A stretch of 64,000 nucleotides of DNA from Oceanococcus atlanticus (GCF_002088235.1 NZ_AQQV01000002.1:124001-188000); one strand, 5' to 3'; shown: positions 28,734 to 38,082, counted from the first letter of the stretch. The notes: a model not told the origin generated them from the letters alone. Made by a program: numbers and translations.

Positions 28734-31079
28734 ATGCGGCAATGGATCGTGATGGTGATGCTGTTGAGTCTGGCTGGCTGCCAGGGCGGACGTGAGTCCC
28801 TCTCTGCAAGCTTGCCGGCGCTGAGCGACGACGATCAGCCACCTGCACTCAGCGTGCCGCCGTTGCAGGGTTTCCTGGTCAATCCGTATCTTCAAAACCC
28901 GGGCCCGCACCACATGACCGTCATGTTCGAACCCGAAGACAGCGCGCGGGGCGACACCATGGCGGTGGAATATCGGGTGCTCGGCAGCACCGCCTGGAGC
29001 GCGGTCAGCGCCACGCCTGAATCCATCAACCGACTCAATCTGGATGCCGGCACCGATCAGGGCCAGACCGTGTATGCGGCGCGCCTGAACGGGCTGGATT
29101 CCAACACCACCTACGAATACCGCGTCATCACCGCCGCCGGCGCCACCCCGCCGATGCGCTTCAAGAGCTGGCCTCAGGCCGGGGATGGCGTCAGCCAAGG
29201 CCGCTTCATCGTGATCTCGGACATCCAGGGCAACAATCCGGACTGGCTGACCCGGGTCTTCGAGCACGGCGTCATCCGGCGCGATTGCGACGGCGATGTG
29301 CTGACCTGCGTGGAACGCTTCGCCGGCATCATCATCACTGGCGACCTGGTCGACGATGGCGACAACATCACCCAGTGGCGCGAGGAATACTTTGCCGTCG
29401 GCGACAGTCTGTTCCGCTACTTGCCGCAGCTCATGATCATCGGCAATCACGACTACGCCCTGAGCAACTACCTGTACTACGCCGCGCCGCCGGGCAACGG
29501 CTCGGCCGGCCACGCCGAGGAGTGGTATCAGGTGGACTATCTCAATTTCCGTTTTCTCGGCATGCAATCCAACCTGACCGTGCAAAGTGGCGCCACCCAG
29601 CTGCTGGAACAGGAGCTGTTCTTCCGCAAAGCACTCGCCGACACGCGCAGCGACCAGAGCGTGAACTACCTGTTCATGGGCATCCACGCGCCGTGCAAAT
29701 CGGAACTGTGGATTCCCGGCGAAAGCCTGCAGGTGTGCCACTTTGTCGAAGCTCTGGAACGTTTTTCGGCTGACACCGGGATCATCAGCGGTCATCTGTT
29801 TGGCCACACCCATGGCTACAGCCGCGGGCAGTCGCGTGATGCGGCTCATCTGTGGATGAACGCCGCCAGCGCTGGCGGTCGCATCGACGACTGGGGCGAT
29901 TACGCCCAGGCCGACTACGATGAGTTTGAATCGACCTGGGATGAATACGGCTATTCGATCCTCGAATTCAGCACCCGCGGTGCGCCGTGGATCCGCACCG
30001 AGCGCCGCACCGGCGGCGACGATCATGCGGATTACGCCGACGCCTTTGAACCCAGCAGCGACCGCGACGCACTAACGATTGGCGGCGACAATCAGCCCCC
30101 GCACACACCCCAGGCCCGCTCGCCGGGTGCCCGTGTGAACAGCGCCGATGTCCTGCTGCAGGCGGCGTACACCGACCCCGACGGCGACAGCCTGCTCGAA
30201 GCCCACTGGCAGCTGCGGCGTGCATCGCAGCGCTACGATCAGGCCATCCTGGACCTGTGGGGCAACGAAACCCGAGCGCGCAACGAATGGTTTCGCGAGG
30301 ACCTCAATGCCGGGATCAGCGTGGATGCCTGGCGCGTCGCCTATCTGCCCAATGGCGTCTACTGCTGGCGCGTGCGCTTTCGCGACGAACACTGGGCCTG
30401 GTCGCCCTTCTCCGACGATCATTGCTTTGTGGTCGAAGCCGCCGCGCCCAGCGCCAATCTGATCATCAACGGCGATGCCGAAGCAGGCATCGAGGGCTGG
30501 CAGGTCGAGCGTGGACGGCTCGAAGCGCTCAACAGCCTCAGCGCTCTGCCCGCCCTGCTGCGCGCACCGCCAGCCCTGTGCGCCTCGATCCTGCCCACCC
30601 AGGGCGCACACTGGTTTGCCCTGGGCGGCTGCGTCGACACCCTGGAGGACAGCGACGCGTTCGACTACAGCGTGGCCAGTCAAAGTGTGGATTTAAGCGC
30701 TCTGCAACTGCCGCCTGACAGTCTGCTGGTGTTGGACCTGGCGCTGCGCAATGCGAGCAAGTGGGATGTGCCCAGCGCCCGCCTGCAGGTGCTTGACGCT
30801 CAGGGCCAGACGCTTGCCACGGCCAAGCCGATCATCAATCAGAGCGGGCAATGGCTGCGCCAGCGCACTTCGCTGGCGATTCCGCACACGGCCACCACCG
30901 CGCGCGTTGAGCTGACCGGGCTGCGTCAGGACGGTCTGGAGGGCGACGCGTTCTTCGACGACATCCGCTTGTTCAGCGTTAGCGGCGGGGCCATCTCGAC
31001 GCCATTGCCCAAACTCAGTCCGGGCAACGGCATGGCTATCAAGCCGAAAAAGGACATCCCCGCCCTGCGCATCAATTAG
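28734..31079 (+). CDS. Metallophosphoesterase lipoprotein (purple acid phosphatase-like)
   Basis: A 781-residue lipoprotein (lipobox LAGC, Cys16). After a short linker comes a fibronectin-III-like domain (residues ~45-140) as in purple acid phosphatases, then the calcineurin-like domain with SDIQGN, ITGDLVDDG, IIGNHDY, GIHAPC and the last metal motif FGHTHGYSRG. Past residue ~440 there are Ig-like modules (PPHTPQARSPG, AYTDPDGDSLLEAHWQ) and a terminal jelly-roll type domain starting NLIINGDAEAGIEGW. It probably removes phosphate from extracellular monoesters or diesters. A Pho-type repeat lies upstream; its stop overlaps the convergent GDPD gene by 8 bases. Confidence 0.86.
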   Translation: MRQWIVMVMLLSLAGCQGGRESLSASLPALSDDDQPPALSVPPLQGFLVNPYLQNPGPHHMTVMFEPEDSARGDTMAVEYRVLGSTAWSAVSATPESINRLNLDAGTDQGQTVYAARLNGLDSNTTYEYRVITAAGATPPMRFKSWPQAGDGVSQGRFIVISDIQGNNPDWLTRVFEHGVIRRDCDGDVLTCVERFAGIIITGDLVDDGDNITQWREEYFAVGDSLFRYLPQLMIIGNHDYALSNYLYYAAPPGNGSAGHAEEWYQVDYLNFRFLGMQSNLTVQSGATQLLEQELFFRKALADTRSDQSVNYLFMGIHAPCKSELWIPGESLQVCHFVEALERFSADTGIISGHLFGHTHGYSRGQSRDAAHLWMNAASAGGRIDDWGDYAQADYDEFESTWDEYGYSILEFSTRGAPWIRTERRTGGDDHADYADAFEPSSDRDALTIGGDNQPPHTPQARSPGARVNSADVLLQAAYTDPDGDSLLEAHWQLRRASQRYDQAILDLWGNETRARNEWFREDLNAGISVDAWRVAYLPNGVYCWRVRFRDEHWAWSPFSDDHCFVVEAAAPSANLIINGDAEAGIEGWQVERGRLEALNSLSALPALLRAPPALCASILPTQGAHWFALGGCVDTLEDSDAFDYSVASQSVDLSALQLPPDSLLVLDLALRNASKWDVPSARLQVLDAQGQTLATAKPIINQSGQWLRQRTSLAIPHTATTARVELTGLRQDGLEGDAFFDDIRLFSVSGGAISTPLPKLSPGNGMAIKPKKDIPALRIN

Positions 31080-32781
31080 TGGTCGCGTACAGCGCGGCCG
31101 GATGACCTTCGCTGCCGATCACAATGGCATTGCCACGGTCGGCAAAGGTTCCGGCCTCGATCTGCGGATAATCCGGCACATCAATAACCTGTGGCGGCTG
31201 GTTGAGTGCATCCAGCCAGCTTTGCCCGGGGGCGCGGCGGTAACGATAGCTCTTGTCCAGGGTCACGATCAGGGCGCTGCGCCCATCGGCGCTGAACTCG
31301 AATGCGGTGGGAGAGACCTCGGTGATTTCACCCACTTCGGCGCGCTGGCCGCTGGCTGGAAGCGGCAGGCTGGTGACTTCGCCAACAAATTCGGCTTCGA
31401 TCGGCACGACGCTTCCGGCATGCAGCGGCACACGGTACAGGCGTGGGTACGGGTCGCGCTTGCTCAGCAGGTAGATCGCGGATTCCTGCGCATCCACCGC
31501 CACGCCCTCGCAGTCGCGAGGGCCATCCGGATAGGTCACGCTGAGACTGCGGTAGTCACGCTGTGAACCACTGTAAGGCGGCGCCGCAGGCTCGCGCATG
31601 ATGTGCAGACGAACCTGACGCCGCAGCGCGCTGTTATCGCCCACGTCAGCCAGCAGCAGCCAGGCCTCGCCATCGCTGGTAAAGCTGCTCATGTCCTCCC
31701 AATCCACCGCGAAGGCGCCGGGCAGGTTGACCGCACCAAGATCGCGACCGGTGCCGTCGAAAGCAAACACCCGCGCACGGTCGCCGGAGTCGTTGTGGCC
31801 CCAGTACACACCGGCAAAACGCTGGCTGCGGGCCATACCGCTGAGCTCGCTGATGTCCGCGCTGGCCAGGCTGAACTCACCACGCGCCACTGCGCCGCCA
31901 TGAACAAGCGCATGCAAACGCTCGGGCTGATCGGTGATGATGCCGTCCACCCCCATCTCGATAAGCGCCTGCATGCGCGCTGCCTCATTCACCGTGTACA
32001 CGCTGATGGCGAAGCCACGCCGGTGGATCTCGTCCACCAGCGCCTGATCAACCTGACTGTGACTGGGGTTGATGGCATCGGCATAACGGGCCACTTCGGC
32101 CCAACGCGCTTCATCCTGTGGCGGATTGCCCAGCAGGCCGACCGGCACCTGCGGATGCAGCGCTGCATAGGTGGCCATGGCGTCCCAGTCGAACGACTGA
32201 ACCATCAGGCGTTGCATGGGCTGGCCATCGACCACCCAGCCCGCCTGCTCCAGGGCCTCAGCGATCGCCAGTTCGATGCCCGGATACAACGCAGGGCTCT
32301 TCACTTCCAGCAGCAGGCCAGCGCGTCCGTGCAGCAACTCAAGTATGGTCGCCAGATTGGGCACCGGTTCACCGGCATAGGCGAAGTTGCCCGGATCCTT
32401 GCGCAGACCGAACCAGCTGCCGGCATCCAGCGTTGCGATTTCCGCGCTGCTGAAGCGCGCAAGTTCCCAGGGCGCGCGCAGCGGATAACGCCGTGGTGCA
32501 TCAGTGGTGCGACTCAGGGTGGTATCGTGCATCACCACCAACTGGCCATCGGCTGACATCTGCACATCGATCTCGATCAGATCAGCACCGGCCAGCACGG
32601 CCAACTCGACCGCGCTGGCGGTGTTCTCCGGCGCTATCGCGGAATAGCCACGGTGGGCGATAACCATGGGCACCTGGCGCGCGCTGTCGCGCAGGTCCAG
32701 GCCATTGTCCAGACGCCCGCCGGAACATGCTGCAAGCAGCGCGCAGACCAGAGCGGTCGACATCAAAAACCTAAAACGCAT
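31072..32781 (-). CDS. Lipoprotein: GDPD fused to phytase-like beta-propeller domain
   Basis: A lipoprotein of about 569 residues (lipobox LAAC). Residues ~40-300 form a GDPD barrel: IAHRGYSAIAPENT, LIEIDVQMS, VMHDTTLSRTTD, LLEVKSPAL, VYTVNEAARMQALIEMGVDGIITDQP. After about residue 305 a second domain begins (GEFSLASADISELSGMARSQ), rich in short beta strands with DCEGVAVD and ITEVSPTAFEFSADGR, like esterase-like/phytase-like propellers. Both halves would act on phosphoesters outside the cytoplasm. Start is at 32781 or 32763. It is divergent from the PhoX-type gene. Confidence 0.83.
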   Translation of the reverse strand: MRFRFLMSTALVCALLAACSGGRLDNGLDLRDSARQVPMVIAHRGYSAIAPENTASAVELAVLAGADLIEIDVQMSADGQLVVMHDTTLSRTTDAPRRYPLRAPWELARFSSAEIATLDAGSWFGLRKDPGNFAYAGEPVPNLATILELLHGRAGLLLEVKSPALYPGIELAIAEALEQAGWVVDGQPMQRLMVQSFDWDAMATYAALHPQVPVGLLGNPPQDEARWAEVARYADAINPSHSQVDQALVDEIHRRGFAISVYTVNEAARMQALIEMGVDGIITDQPERLHALVHGGAVARGEFSLASADISELSGMARSQRFAGVYWGHNDSGDRARVFAFDGTGRDLGAVNLPGAFAVDWEDMSSFTSDGEAWLLLADVGDNSALRRQVRLHIMREPAAPPYSGSQRDYRSLSVTYPDGPRDCEGVAVDAQESAIYLLSKRDPYPRLYRVPLHAGSVVPIEAEFVGEVTSLPLPASGQRAEVGEITEVSPTAFEFSADGRSALIVTLDKSYRYRRAPGQSWLDALNQPPQVIDVPDYPQIEAGTFADRGNAIVIGSEGHPAALYATTN

Positions 32782-32825
32782 GCGATTGTTCGAACTCAAA
32801 AGGCCGGCAAGCCTAGTGTGCACAG

Positions 32826-32843
32826 ATGACAGGCAGATGGCGC
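32826..32843 (-). promoter_or_regulatory. Weak Pho-box-like repeat (minus strand)
   Basis: On the minus strand GCGCCAT-CTGC-CTGTCAT: the second 7-mer is a full match to the PhoB half site, the first matches only about four of seven. It lies about 45 bases before the GDPD-propeller start. Confidence 0.35.
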
Positions 32844-32853
32844 AGACACGAAG

Positions 32854-32871
32854 CTTTCATATTGCTGTGCA
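32854..32871 (+). promoter_or_regulatory. Pho-box-like repeat (plus strand)
   Basis: CTTTCAT-ATTG-CTGTGCA, 11-bp period; first half matches six of seven positions and the second four. It lies 33 bases before the ATG chosen for the PhoX-type gene and mirrors the weaker repeat on the other strand. Confidence 0.42.
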
Positions 32872-32904
32872 ATCGTGACTGGTTTCTCACTCACCGTTAC
32901 GCCG

Positions 32905-34188
32905 ATGCTGTTCAAACACCTGCAATCTCTCGCCCCGACCGACCCTCAACGCCGCCGGCTGCTGCAACAAGGGCTGACGCTGTCCGGCGTGGTCGCCTCG
33001 GGTCTGTCACTGCATGGCTGCGGTGCTGACCGCGGCACCAGCGGCGCGCTAGGCGCTTCACTGGGCAAGATCGGCGATCTGCTGCCGCCGGACGAGAACA
33101 AGGTCGCCCTGCCGCCGGGCTTTCGCTCGCGCATCATCGCCCGCACCGGCGAGGTGGTCGCGGGCAGCAACTACACCTGGCATGTCGATCCGGACGGTGG
33201 TGCCACCTTCCCGACCAGCGATGGCGGCTGGATCTATGTCTCCAACAGCGAAGAAACCCCGGGCGGCGTGGGTGCGCTGCGTTTCGACAAGGATGCCAAC
33301 ATCGTCGACGCGTACTCCATCTGCGCCAACACCCGCAACAACTGCGCCGGCGGTCCGACCCCGTGGGGCACCTGGATCACCTGCGAAGAAAGCGAAGGTG
33401 GCTACGCCATCGAATGCGATCCGTACGGCGAGCTGGAGCAGCGCGAACTGCCGGCCATGGGCCGCTACAATCATGAAGCGGTGGCCATCGACCCATTGCA
33501 CCAGACCGCCTTTCTGACCGAAGACCGCGGTGATGGCGGCTTCTACAAATGCGTGCCCTCGCAATACCCTGACTTCGCCACTGGCGAGCTCTACATTGCC
33601 GAGGTCATCGACGACCAGTTGCCTGGGCCGAGCAAGGTGATCTGGAACAAGGTCGACGATCCCTCGGCCAACACCTTCGAGCTGATCAACCCGCTCAACC
33701 CCAGCCAGCGCCTGGTGACCGAACGCAACCCGACGCGCCAGCAAACCAGCTACACCCCGTTCAACGGTGGCGAGGGCATCTGGTACTTCCAGGGCATCAT
33801 CTATTTCTCGACCAAGGGCGACAGCCGGATCTGGGCATACGACACGGTCAACGAAACCGTCGAACTGGTATACGACCTGGCCACGCAGACCGTCACGGAG
33901 GGTGAGGTGCCGCCCTTGTTCGAGGTCGACAACGTCACCGTTTCGGGCAGCGGCGATGTGATCGTAGCCGAAGATCGTGGTGACCTGCGTCTGGTTGTGA
34001 TCGCCCCGGACCGCAGCCTGAAAACGTTGGTCAAGGTGCACCACAGCGGCTCCGAGCTGACCGGCCCGGCGTTCTCGCCGGATGGCCGTTTCCTGTACTT
34101 CAGCTCGCAGCGCGGCGACAACGACGAAGGCGGCATCACCTACGAGATCACGCTGCCGGCGAATCTGGTTACGCCGGTTGCGATCTGA
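32905..34188 (+). CDS. PhoX-family alkaline phosphatase-like protein (DUF839), Tat-exported
   Basis: A 427-residue protein. The N-terminus has a twin-arginine signal (QRRRLLQQGLTLSGVVASG) ending near LHGCG. The body has PhoX/DUF839 features: YTWHVDPDGGATFP, GWIYVSNSEE, TPWGTWITCEESEGG, GRYNHEAVAIDP, TAFLTEDRGDGGFYK, GGEGIWYFQG and DNVTVSGSGDVIVAEDRGD. PhoX enzymes are calcium/iron-dependent periplasmic alkaline phosphatases; this one is shorter than classical PhoX, so alkaline phosphatase activity is likely but not certain. The frame opens with GTG at 32875; I chose the ATG at 32905. It closes the phosphoesterase island. Confidence 0.82.
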   Translation: MLFKHLQSLAPTDPQRRRLLQQGLTLSGVVASGLSLHGCGADRGTSGALGASLGKIGDLLPPDENKVALPPGFRSRIIARTGEVVAGSNYTWHVDPDGGATFPTSDGGWIYVSNSEETPGGVGALRFDKDANIVDAYSICANTRNNCAGGPTPWGTWITCEESEGGYAIECDPYGELEQRELPAMGRYNHEAVAIDPLHQTAFLTEDRGDGGFYKCVPSQYPDFATGELYIAEVIDDQLPGPSKVIWNKVDDPSANTFELINPLNPSQRLVTERNPTRQQTSYTPFNGGEGIWYFQGIIYFSTKGDSRIWAYDTVNETVELVYDLATQTVTEGEVPPLFEVDNVTVSGSGDVIVAEDRGDLRLVVIAPDRSLKTLVKVHHSGSELTGPAFSPDGRFLYFSSQRGDNDEGGITYEITLPANLVTPVAI

Positions 34189-35520
34189 TCAGGCTGCGAT
34201 GATATGCGCGGCTGGCTCGCTGTAGCGGCCGCGCGTATCGATAATCAAGCGGGCGTGAGTGCGGATCGCCGCGTAATCGAAGTCATCGTGATCGGTGGCG
34301 ATCACAACGGCATCCGCGCGCGCCAGCTCCTGCGCCGTGGGCTCCACATGGCGCAGATCGAAACGATGTTCTCGCAACCGCGGAAACACCGGCACATAGG
34401 GGTCGCTGTAGGCGAAATCGGCGCCCTGCTCGCGCAGCAGCTCAAGTATCTCCACCGACGGCGAGTGACGCAGGTCGTCGATGTTTTTCTTGTAGGCCAG
34501 CCCCAACACCAACACCCGGCTGCCGCGCACCGGCTTGCCCTGATCATTCAGCGCCGCGCTGATCTTGTGCATGACCCAGGCCGGCATGGCCGAGTTGATC
34601 TCCCCGGCCAGCTCGATGAAACGCGTGTGCACGCCGTACTCGCGTGCTTTCCAGGTCAGGTAGAACGGATCAATCGGAATGCAGTGACCGCCCAGGCCAG
34701 GCCCGGGCCGATAGGCGACAAAACCGAATGGCTTGGTCGCCGCAGCGGAAATGATTTCGTGGATGTCCAGGCCCATGCGGTCGGCCGCTATCTTCATTTC
34801 GTTGACCAGGCCGATGTTCACCGCACGGTGAATGTTCTCCATCAGCTTGGTCATCTCCGCCGCGCGGGTTGAGGACACACTGACCACCTCATCCACCAGG
34901 TGCCGATACAGCGCCTCGCCGGCACTCAGACAGGCCGCGCTGCTGCCCCCCACGATTTTGGGAATGGTGCGCGTGTTGAACTGCGGATTGCCCGGATCCT
35001 CACGTTCCGGCGAATAGACCAGAAACACATCCTCACCCACACGCAGGCCTTGCGCTTCGATGCGCGGGCGCAGCTCCTCCTCGGTGGTGCCTGGATAGGT
35101 GGTGCTTTCCAGCGCGACCAACTGCCCCGGCCGCAGTGCCGGCAGCAGGGACTCCAGGGTGGAGATCACGAAACTCAGATCCGGCTCACGGCTGCGCGTC
35201 AGCGGCGTCGGCACACAGATCAGCAAGGCATCGGCCTCGCCAGCCCGTGCAAAATCGGTGGTGGCCTGCAAGCCCTGCCCCAGGGCGGTCTGCACACGCG
35301 CATCACCGATGTGCTTGATATAGCTGCGCCCGGCCTGCAGGTCGTCGACCTTGGCCGGATCAATGTCCAGACCCAGCGTGCGCAAGCCGGCCTCCGCGGC
35401 GCGCAGTATCAACGGCAACCCGACATAGCCCAGCCCCACCACCCCGAGGGTGAACTGGTCGGGCTGCGACAAGCGCTGCAGGAAACTGTCGAGTTTGGAA
35501 GCCGTTGAATTCACGCGCAT
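34189..35520 (-). CDS. UDP-N-acetylglucosamine 6-dehydrogenase-like nucleotide sugar dehydrogenase
   Basis: A 443-residue NAD-dependent dehydrogenase that oxidises the C6 alcohol of a UDP-sugar to the acid. It shows the Rossmann start [31 protein letters not shown], the [16 protein letters not shown] helix and the catalytic Cys in [16 protein letters not shown]. The pattern is closest to WbpA/TviB-type UDP-GlcNAc or UDP-GalNAc dehydrogenases. No glycosyltransferase or polymer genes adjoin it, so it is an orphan copy in this window. Its stop abuts that of the PhoX-type gene. The start lacks a clear ribosome site. Confidence 0.9.
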   Translation of the reverse strand: MRVNSTASKLDSFLQRLSQPDQFTLGVVGLGYVGLPLILRAAEAGLRTLGLDIDPAKVDDLQAGRSYIKHIGDARVQTALGQGLQATTDFARAGEADALLICVPTPLTRSREPDLSFVISTLESLLPALRPGQLVALESTTYPGTTEEELRPRIEAQGLRVGEDVFLVYSPEREDPGNPQFNTRTIPKIVGGSSAACLSAGEALYRHLVDEVVSVSSTRAAEMTKLMENIHRAVNIGLVNEMKIAADRMGLDIHEIISAAATKPFGFVAYRPGPGLGGHCIPIDPFYLTWKAREYGVHTRFIELAGEINSAMPAWVMHKISAALNDQGKPVRGSRVLVLGLAYKKNIDDLRHSPSVEILELLREQGADFAYSDPYVPVFPRLREHRFDLRHVEPTAQELARADAVVIATDHDDFDYAAIRTHARLIIDTRGRYSEPAAHIIAA

Positions 35521-35618
35521 GTGTCTGACAAATCAGCGCCGCAGTATTGGCTACGCCGACCTGTTCCAGCAAGCCACCGCGTTTTCACAAACCTGTCGAC
35601 GCGCCAGCCAGTGCGATC

Positions 35619-36893
35619 TCAATGTCGCACCATCGATTCAGCATCCAAGGCGGCAAGCTGGCGTTGCAGAAAACGTCGCTCGGGCTCCTGCTGCACCAAG
35701 GCCAGCGCCTGCGTGTAGGCCGCACGAGCGTCATCATGTCGCCCCAGCCGGGTCAACAAGTCGGCGCGCGCCGCATGCGCCAGGTGATAATCGCCAAGCT
35801 CTCCGCCGGCCAGGATTTGATCAAGCTGCGCCAGTCCGCACTCGGGTCCATCGCGCATGGCCAGCGCCACACTGCGATTCAACGCAACAACGGGTGACGG
35901 TGTCAGCCGCATCAACACCTCGTAAAGGGCCACAATCTCGTGCCAATCGGTGGCCTCAAAACTGACCGACTCAGCATGCAATGCGGCGATGGCCGCCTGC
36001 ACCGCATAGGGCCCGAGCCGCCCACTGCGAAAACTGGCTTCGACCAACGCCACCCCTTCAGCAATCTGTGCGCGATCCCACTGCGTACGGTCCTGCTGCT
36101 CAAGACGAACCAGTTCACCCTGGGCATCAGCCCGCGCCGCACCGCGCGCCTGATGGAGCAACATCAGCGCGAGCAGACCACCAACCTCGGGCTCGGGCAG
36201 CAGCTGATAAACCTCACGCCCAAGCCGAATGGCTTCACCGCACAGATCGTGGCGCATCAATCGGTGTCCCGCGCTGGCCGAATAACCTTCGTTGAAGACC
36301 AGGTAAATCACCTGCAACACCGAACCCAGCCGTTCAGAAAGCTCGGCCGGCGCGGGAATCTCATATGGAATCTGGGCGCTGCGAATCTTGCTTTTGGCGC
36401 GCACAATCCGCTGTGCCAGCGTGGCCGGCTTGCTCAGATAAGCGCTGGCAATCTCTTCCGTACTCAGCCCGCACACCTCGCGCAAGGTCAGAGCCACCTG
36501 AGCATCACGCGACAGCGCCGGATGACAGCAAATGAAGATCAGCCGCAGGTGGTCATCATCCACGCTGCGCGAATCGTCCGCTTCGGGCTGCTCAAGCTGC
36601 ACCTGAAGATGCTGCACCAACGCCTCTTGTGCGTTGTCGAAGCGTGCCCTGCGCCTGACCCGATCTATCGCTTTGAAGCGCCCGGCAGAGACCAGCCAAG
36701 CGCGCGGACTGGCCGGAATGCCGTCACGCGGCCACTGATCCACAGCGGCCGCAAATGCATCATGCAGTGCTTCTTCGGCAAGATCGAAATCACCAAGCAG
36801 ACGTATCAAGGTGGCCAAAACGCGGCGCGAATCGGCGCGATAGACGCGCTCGACTTCGGCCTGCACCAGCGCGTGATCTGCAGGCAATCGCAC
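35619..36893 (-). CDS. ECF42-type RNA polymerase sigma factor with TPR-like C-terminal extension
   Basis: A 424-residue sigma factor. Region 2 (RRVLATLIRLLGDFDLAEEALHDAF, AWLVSAGRFKAIDRVRRR) and region 4 (ALTLREVCGLSTEEIASAYL, TLAQRIVRAKSKIR) occupy the first ~190 residues. About 230 further residues (VFNEGYSASAGHRLMRHDLCGEAIRLGREVY and TPR-like helices) form the extension typical of the ECF42 group, which is linked to DGPF/YCII genes and has no anti-sigma factor. It starts with GTG at 36893, 2 bases after the stop of the DUF1428 gene, and ends its operon. It probably transcribes that operon. Confidence 0.93.
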   Translation of the reverse strand: MRLPADHALVQAEVERVYRADSRRVLATLIRLLGDFDLAEEALHDAFAAAVDQWPRDGIPASPRAWLVSAGRFKAIDRVRRRARFDNAQEALVQHLQVQLEQPEADDSRSVDDDHLRLIFICCHPALSRDAQVALTLREVCGLSTEEIASAYLSKPATLAQRIVRAKSKIRSAQIPYEIPAPAELSERLGSVLQVIYLVFNEGYSASAGHRLMRHDLCGEAIRLGREVYQLLPEPEVGGLLALMLLHQARGAARADAQGELVRLEQQDRTQWDRAQIAEGVALVEASFRSGRLGPYAVQAAIAALHAESVSFEATDWHEIVALYEVLMRLTPSPVVALNRSVALAMRDGPECGLAQLDQILAGGELGDYHLAHAARADLLTRLGRHDDARAAYTQALALVQQEPERRFLQRQLAALDAESMVRH

Positions 36894-36895
36894 CG

Positions 36896-37255
36896 CTACA
36901 TTTCAACCAGCTTGGTAAAGCCTCCCCAGAACATGCGCATGCTGTCAAAAGGCATATTCTGTGCATTCATCTCACTCAGGCGCGGATCCTTCATCACCGC
37001 CTCGTTGATGCGGTCACGCTCGGCTCGCGAGGCGTAGGTGATCCAGGAAAACACCACCAATTCGCCCTCTTTCAACTGCACCGCCTGAGGAAACGAGGTC
37101 AGCTTGCCCGGCTGTACATCGTCCGCCAGACATTCGACCACCGACAGGGCGCCGTGGTCCTTCCACACCTGGCCACACAAGGTCGCCATCTGCCGGTATT
37201 CCTCGACCTTGTCTTTCGGCACAGCCAATACAAAACCGTCGACATAGTTACCCAT
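36896..37255 (-). CDS. DUF1428 (YbaA-like) protein
   Basis: A 119-residue protein with the family start YVDGFVLAVPKDKVEEY, the WKDHGALSVVECLADDV segment and FDSMRMFWGGF near the end. It has a ferredoxin-like dimeric alpha-beta-barrel fold; function unknown. AAGGAG lies 8 bases before the ATG. It stands between the DGPF gene and the sigma factor in one operon. Confidence 0.9.
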   Translation of the reverse strand: MGNYVDGFVLAVPKDKVEEYRQMATLCGQVWKDHGALSVVECLADDVQPGKLTSFPQAVQLKEGELVVFSWITYASRAERDRINEAVMKDPRLSEMNAQNMPFDSMRMFWGGFTKLVEM

Positions 37256-37266
37256 GAACCGCTCCT

Positions 37267-37653
37267 TTATCCGGATACTGCGTGTTGAATATCGGGTGGA
37301 AAATCGTCCATATCCATCACCTGACGCACCTCGATCACTTCGTTGTCACGGGCCGGGCAACGCCGGGCCCACTCGATGGCCTCTTCACGCGAGGACACCT
37401 CAATCATCCAGTAACCGCCGAGCACTTCCTTAGCCTCCGCAAAAGGACCATCGGTAACGCTGGCCTGGCCAGATGAGAACGACACACGCGCGCCCATTGA
37501 CGGGGGATGCAGTCCATCCAGCGTGATCAGTACACCGGCCTCTTCCAGAGCCTTGTTGTAGGCCGTCATGGCTTCCACCGCCTCAAGCTCCGGCATGGTG
37601 CCAGGTTCTGCCTCGGCGTAGCCCCCGGGGATCATGAGCATCATGAAACGCAT
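37267..37653 (-). CDS. DGPF/YCII-domain protein
   Basis: A 128-residue YCII-related protein with the DGPF motif (VTDGPFAEAKEVLGGYWMIEV) and MRFMMLMIPGGYAEAE start. I set the start at 37653 by the AGGAGG 6 bases upstream; the ATG overlaps the TGA of the VOC gene by one base (TGATG), so translation is coupled. DGPF proteins accompany ECF42 sigma factors; their role is unproven. Confidence 0.92.
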   Translation of the reverse strand: MRFMMLMIPGGYAEAEPGTMPELEAVEAMTAYNKALEEAGVLITLDGLHPPSMGARVSFSSGQASVTDGPFAEAKEVLGGYWMIEVSSREEAIEWARRCPARDNEVIEVRQVMDMDDFPPDIQHAVSG

Positions 37654-38066
37654 CAGTTGGCCTCCTTGGGGCAATTGATTGTCCACGGCACATTGAAACG
37701 GTCAGTGACCACCGCGAAAGCCACGGCCCAGAAAGTCTCATGCAGGTCCATCAGTACCTGACCACGATCGGACAATGCGCTGAACAATCGCTGTGCTTCA
37801 TCGGCATGCTCAACATTCAAAATAATGCGCATACCATGAGGTGCGACATAGGGTACGGTCACCGCGTCGGTACCGGCCACCTCAAAACCATGGATGGTGA
37901 TACTCGCATGCATGACTTTTTCGCGGTCAGCCGGCGACAGCGTGTCGCTTATCGGTCCCTCGCCATAGCTCAAAAACTGAGGTGCGCTGGCCCCCAGATG
38001 GGTCTGGTAATAGGCAAACGCCTCGCGGCAATTGCCGTCAAAGTTGATGTAGTGACTCAGCGTCAT
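37653..38066 (-). CDS. VOC-family (PhnB/YjdN-like) protein
   Basis: A 137-residue vicinal-oxygen-chelate protein: LSHYINFDGNCREAFAYYQTHLG, MHASITIHGFEVAGTD, MRIILNVEHADEAQRLFSAL, and WTINCPKEAN as the closing strand. These are the marks of the PhnB/3-demethylubiquinone methyltransferase-like group, which has no settled enzymatic role. GGGAG precedes the ATG at 38066. Second gene of the ECF42 operon. Confidence 0.9.
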   Translation of the reverse strand: MTLSHYINFDGNCREAFAYYQTHLGASAPQFLSYGEGPISDTLSPADREKVMHASITIHGFEVAGTDAVTVPYVAPHGMRIILNVEHADEAQRLFSALSDRGQVLMDLHETFWAVAFAVVTDRFNVPWTINCPKEAN

Positions 38067-38082
38067 GTGTGCTCCCGTGTAA

